Below are positions 62,140 to 64,000 of a DNA stretch of 64,000 bases, piece by piece. Where the stretch lies: the NCBI GenBank assembly GCA_963742315.1, contig CAVULE010000001.1, forward strand, positions 496,001-560,000, read 5' to 3'. The stretch comes from AV69 sp963742315 (lineage in GTDB: Bacteria; Verrucomicrobiota; Verrucomicrobiia; Chthoniobacterales; UBA10450). A model generated the notes under the pieces. That model worked only from the letters and a program-made list of their open reading frames with translations, had not been told where the DNA came from and searched no databases. Position numbers and translations under genes: made by a program. The number at the start of each line of letters is the position of its first letter. The stretch's first letter is position 1.

Positions 62140-63060
62140 ATGGCCACTGGAAAAATCTTTGTTGGCACCGCCAGCTGGTCGGACCCGGGGTTCGTCGAGT
62201 TTTGGTATCCAAAAAAGATGCGCCCGGCAGATCGGCTCAGTTGGTACGCGCAGTATTTCACTTTGGTGGAAGTCAATTCCACCTTCTATTCCGTGCCTGA
62301 ACCGACCCTAGTGCGCCGATGGTGTGATGTCACTCCGCAAGACTTTGTCTTCAATATTAAGCTGCATCAATTGCTCTCACATCATTCTACCCCCGCGAAG
62401 CTTCTACCCCCGGCACTGCAAAAGAGATTGCGATTAGAGAGGAACGCGAAAGTTGGACTCACCACCGCGACGATGGACGAAGTGCTGCGGGCTTTTGCGC
62501 CTTCCCTGGAAATCCTTCGTCGTGCAGAAAAACTGGGTGTCTTGTTGCTGCAGTTGTCGCCGGCCTTTTCGCCGCGCAAACATAAACTCAATGAGCTTGA
62601 AAACGTGCTGCAATTGACAGGCGACTTTCGGGTCGCGGTTGAATTGCGAAACCGAAACTGGGTAGAAGAGGAGCAGCGTGAGAAAACACTCGATTTTCTC
62701 CGGGAACGAAACGCAATTTTTGTGAATGTCGATGCGCCTGCAGAAAAGCATTTCACGATTATGCCGAGTGAGCTTAACGCGATTACTAATTCGGATACCG
62801 CATATCTTCGCCTGCACGGACGCGATTCGCGCGCGTATATTACCGGTAGGACGGTAGCTGCGCGGTTTAACTACAATTACTCAGACGCCGAGATCGACGA
62901 CGTCGCCGTGCGAAGCAAGCGATTGGCTCGCGACGCGAAAGAGGTACACGTCATCTTTAACAACAATGCTCGCGATTATGCGCCTCACGCGGCCCTTCGG
63001 CTGCGCAAGGCTTTGGGTCAGCTCGTTTCGTTGCCTCCGCAGACGGCGGAATTGTTTTGA
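62140..63060 (+). CDS. DUF72 (YecE-like) protein
   Basis: About 306 residues from ATG 62140; a longer frame upstream runs towards the fMet gene and is not needed. The TIM-barrel DUF72 signs are KIFVGTASWSDPGFVEFWYP, RLSWYAQYFTLVEVNSTFYSVP, LLQLSPAFSPRKHKLNEL, VAVELRNRNW, AYLRLHGRDSRAYI and HVIFNNNARDYAPHAAL. The family is widespread and without a firm reaction; links to Fe-S or nuclease functions are only proposals. The next gene follows 13 bases later. Confidence 0.85.
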   Translation: MATGKIFVGTASWSDPGFVEFWYPKKMRPADRLSWYAQYFTLVEVNSTFYSVPEPTLVRRWCDVTPQDFVFNIKLHQLLSHHSTPAKLLPPALQKRLRLERNAKVGLTTATMDEVLRAFAPSLEILRRAEKLGVLLLQLSPAFSPRKHKLNELENVLQLTGDFRVAVELRNRNWVEEEQREKTLDFLRERNAIFVNVDAPAEKHFTIMPSELNAITNSDTAYLRLHGRDSRAYITGRTVAARFNYNYSDAEIDDVAVRSKRLARDAKEVHVIFNNNARDYAPHAALRLRKALGQLVSLPPQTAELF

Positions 63061-63073
63061 GCTAGGATATCGC

Positions 63074-63595
63074 GTGGAAGAACCGAGATCGCGCGAAGGT
63101 CCGCCGTTACCCAGCCCGCTGGCTCGTCTAAAGGCCTGGCTGGCGGCGCATCACGTGACCCTGATGACGATCGCGGATACACCCCATTCTATCGCCCTCG
63201 GTTCGGCCATCGGAATTTTCTTTGGATTTACCCCGCTTTGGAGTTTGAAAACGCTGCTTTCCATCGGGGTAGCGTGGATATTTAAGTCCAACAAGATCGC
63301 AGCGGCGATCGCCGTCACCTTGCACGACATATTCCTGCCTCTGATGCCAGCGATTTACTTCTGGCAATACCGGATCGGCATGAGAGTTCTTCACGGCCGG
63401 CCGCAACATCGCGCAGCCTTTCACCATTTATCTTTTCACGATCTTATGACCTGGCCGGGGTTTGTGCGCGTTGGCTGGCCTTTACTGCTCGGGTCATTAT
63501 TTCTCGCAATTCCCAGCGCTATTGCGACGTACTTGATCATGCGCCTGCTTGTTAGTCGCGCTCGTAGCGAACCGCCGTCCGTGCGCAGCAACTAG
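63074..63595 (+). CDS. DUF2062 membrane protein
   Basis: About 173 residues from GTG 63074, thirteen bases after the DUF72 stop. The DUF2062 core is TPHSIALGSAIGIFFGFTPLWSLKTLLSIGVAWIFKSNKIAAAIAVTL, with two hydrophobic stretches there and another near the end (GWPLLLGSLFLAIPSAIATYLIM). Known only as a small membrane domain often found beside glycosyltransferases; no reaction is established. A longer frame into the DUF72 gene is a shadow. Confidence 0.78.
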   Translation: MEEPRSREGPPLPSPLARLKAWLAAHHVTLMTIADTPHSIALGSAIGIFFGFTPLWSLKTLLSIGVAWIFKSNKIAAAIAVTLHDIFLPLMPAIYFWQYRIGMRVLHGRPQHRAAFHHLSFHDLMTWPGFVRVGWPLLLGSLFLAIPSAIATYLIMRLLVSRARSEPPSVRSN

Positions 63596-63805
63596 GCCCA
63601 GCCGTAGTCGCGATCAAAGGCGGGTTGGCCGATCTTAGCTCCACGGGACCGGAAAGGTGTCTATGCCGAACGATAAGCTTCAGTAACCCCTCGCAAGTGT
63701 TTAGGAGATGGCATTTTTACCTCGCGTGCGGCACGATAGTTGCATTACCGAAGCCACGCGATCCGCCCGGCTCTTGGGGAAGAGCAGACGGTCGCCCGAA
63801 AAATT

Positions 63806-64000
63806 ATGAAATCTCTTATCGCTATTGCTTCCAGCTTGTTGCTCTGTTCTTGCGCAGACATGTACGTTACAAAAAGCCGGGTCGGCGGATCCGGTGTCGC
63901 TGCTCCCACGGACACAAAGGATTTCGGACCGCACGTGCGCATGATCACCGCCAATTGCGGTGTTGGCGCCTACAATCCGCATGCAATTTACATTCGGCCA
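63806..64000 (+). CDS. Lipoprotein, 3' partial at the window edge
   Basis: 65 codons are visible from ATG 63806 to the end of the window. MKSLIAIASSLLLCSCADM is a classic lipoprotein signal with lipobox LCSC. The rest (VTKSRVGGSGVAAP; FGPHVRMITANCGVGAYNPHAIYIRP) is not recognised. The gene continues beyond the window. Confidence 0.7.
   Translation, partial: MKSLIAIASSLLLCSCADMYVTKSRVGGSGVAAPTDTKDFGPHVRMITANCGVGAYNPHAIYIRP

Noticed and set aside
1..64000. Insertion sequences, prophage genes or plasmid replication functions
   Set aside because: I looked for transposase, integrase, Rep and phage structural signatures in the encoded proteins and found none apart from the GIY-YIG/tRNA cassette.

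Overview
The window reads like chromosomal DNA of a soil- or sediment-type Verrucomicrobiota bacterium (Chthoniobacterales/Spartobacteria-like). This is inferred from content, not from a database search. The main clues are an exosortase whose apparent substrates end in VPD-x-G sorting signals (the VPDSG-CTERM style common in Verrucomicrobia), HAF and FG-GAP repeat secretory proteins, and a PrsK/PrsR/PrsT exosortase regulatory set. Most of the window is one large exopolysaccharide (EPS) and surface-glycan region with several housekeeping genes inside or beside it.

Layout. 1-11.2 kb: an asparagine-synthase-like amidotransferase (broken), four sulfotransferases, a cysQ remnant, a Wzx-type flippase (frameshifted) and three glycosyltransferases (GT9, GT4, GT2). 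This looks like assembly of a sulfated glycan, and it is the most damaged part of the window. 11.3-18.5 kb: a SanA/ElyC-like envelope protein, the fused aspartokinase-homoserine dehydrogenase ThrA, a VPD-type sorted protein, phosphoheptose isomerase GmhA and a stand-alone amino-acid adenylation enzyme. 19.0-24.6 kb: a large secreted copper-radical-oxidase-like multidomain protein with a (Pro-Thr)n linker, a HAF-repeat protein and a GNAT-like protein. 24.6-32.1 kb: AMP ligase, LuxE-like, LuxC-like, SDR and acyl carrier protein (ACP), then a triad of ACP, KAS III-like protein and hexapeptide acyltransferase. 32.4-42.1 kb: a lipid-linked GT2, three GT-C membrane transferases plus a fragment, a methyltransferase-GT2 fusion and a GT2. 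42.1-46.2 kb: FkbH, ACP and a second copy of the ACP/KAS III-like/acyltransferase triad. 46.4-57.5 kb: nucleotide-sugar dehydrogenase, exosortase, a 58-residue sorted peptide, Wza-like export lipoprotein, PrsK, PrsR and PrsT. 57.7-61.1 kb: a sorted protein behind a clear sigma-54 promoter, an FG-GAP protein and a NusG/RfaH-like antiterminator. 61.5-64 kb: a GIY-YIG nuclease remnant between tRNA-Asn and a tRNA 3'-end copy, an initiator tRNA, DUF72, DUF2062 and a partial lipoprotein.

How it may work together (inference). Nucleotide sugars made by the dehydrogenase and heptose enzymes are assembled by the glycosyltransferases, flipped by Wzx and exported through the Wza-like protein. Sulfotransferases and ACP-bound acyl groups (glyceryl from FkbH, or reduced acyl groups from LuxE/LuxC) would decorate the glycan. 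PrsK/PrsR would switch on sigma-54 promoters in front of proteins that exosortase then cuts and attaches to the envelope or EPS.

Nine reading-frame breaks in seven genes all have a net +1 shift. They may be real decay or assembly insertions, so calls marked pseudogene should be read with that in mind. The parts most worth follow-up are the duplicated ACP/KAS III-like/acyltransferase triads with FkbH and LuxCE, the 58-residue sorting-signal-only protein with its own sigma-54 promoter, and the tRNA/GIY-YIG cassette.
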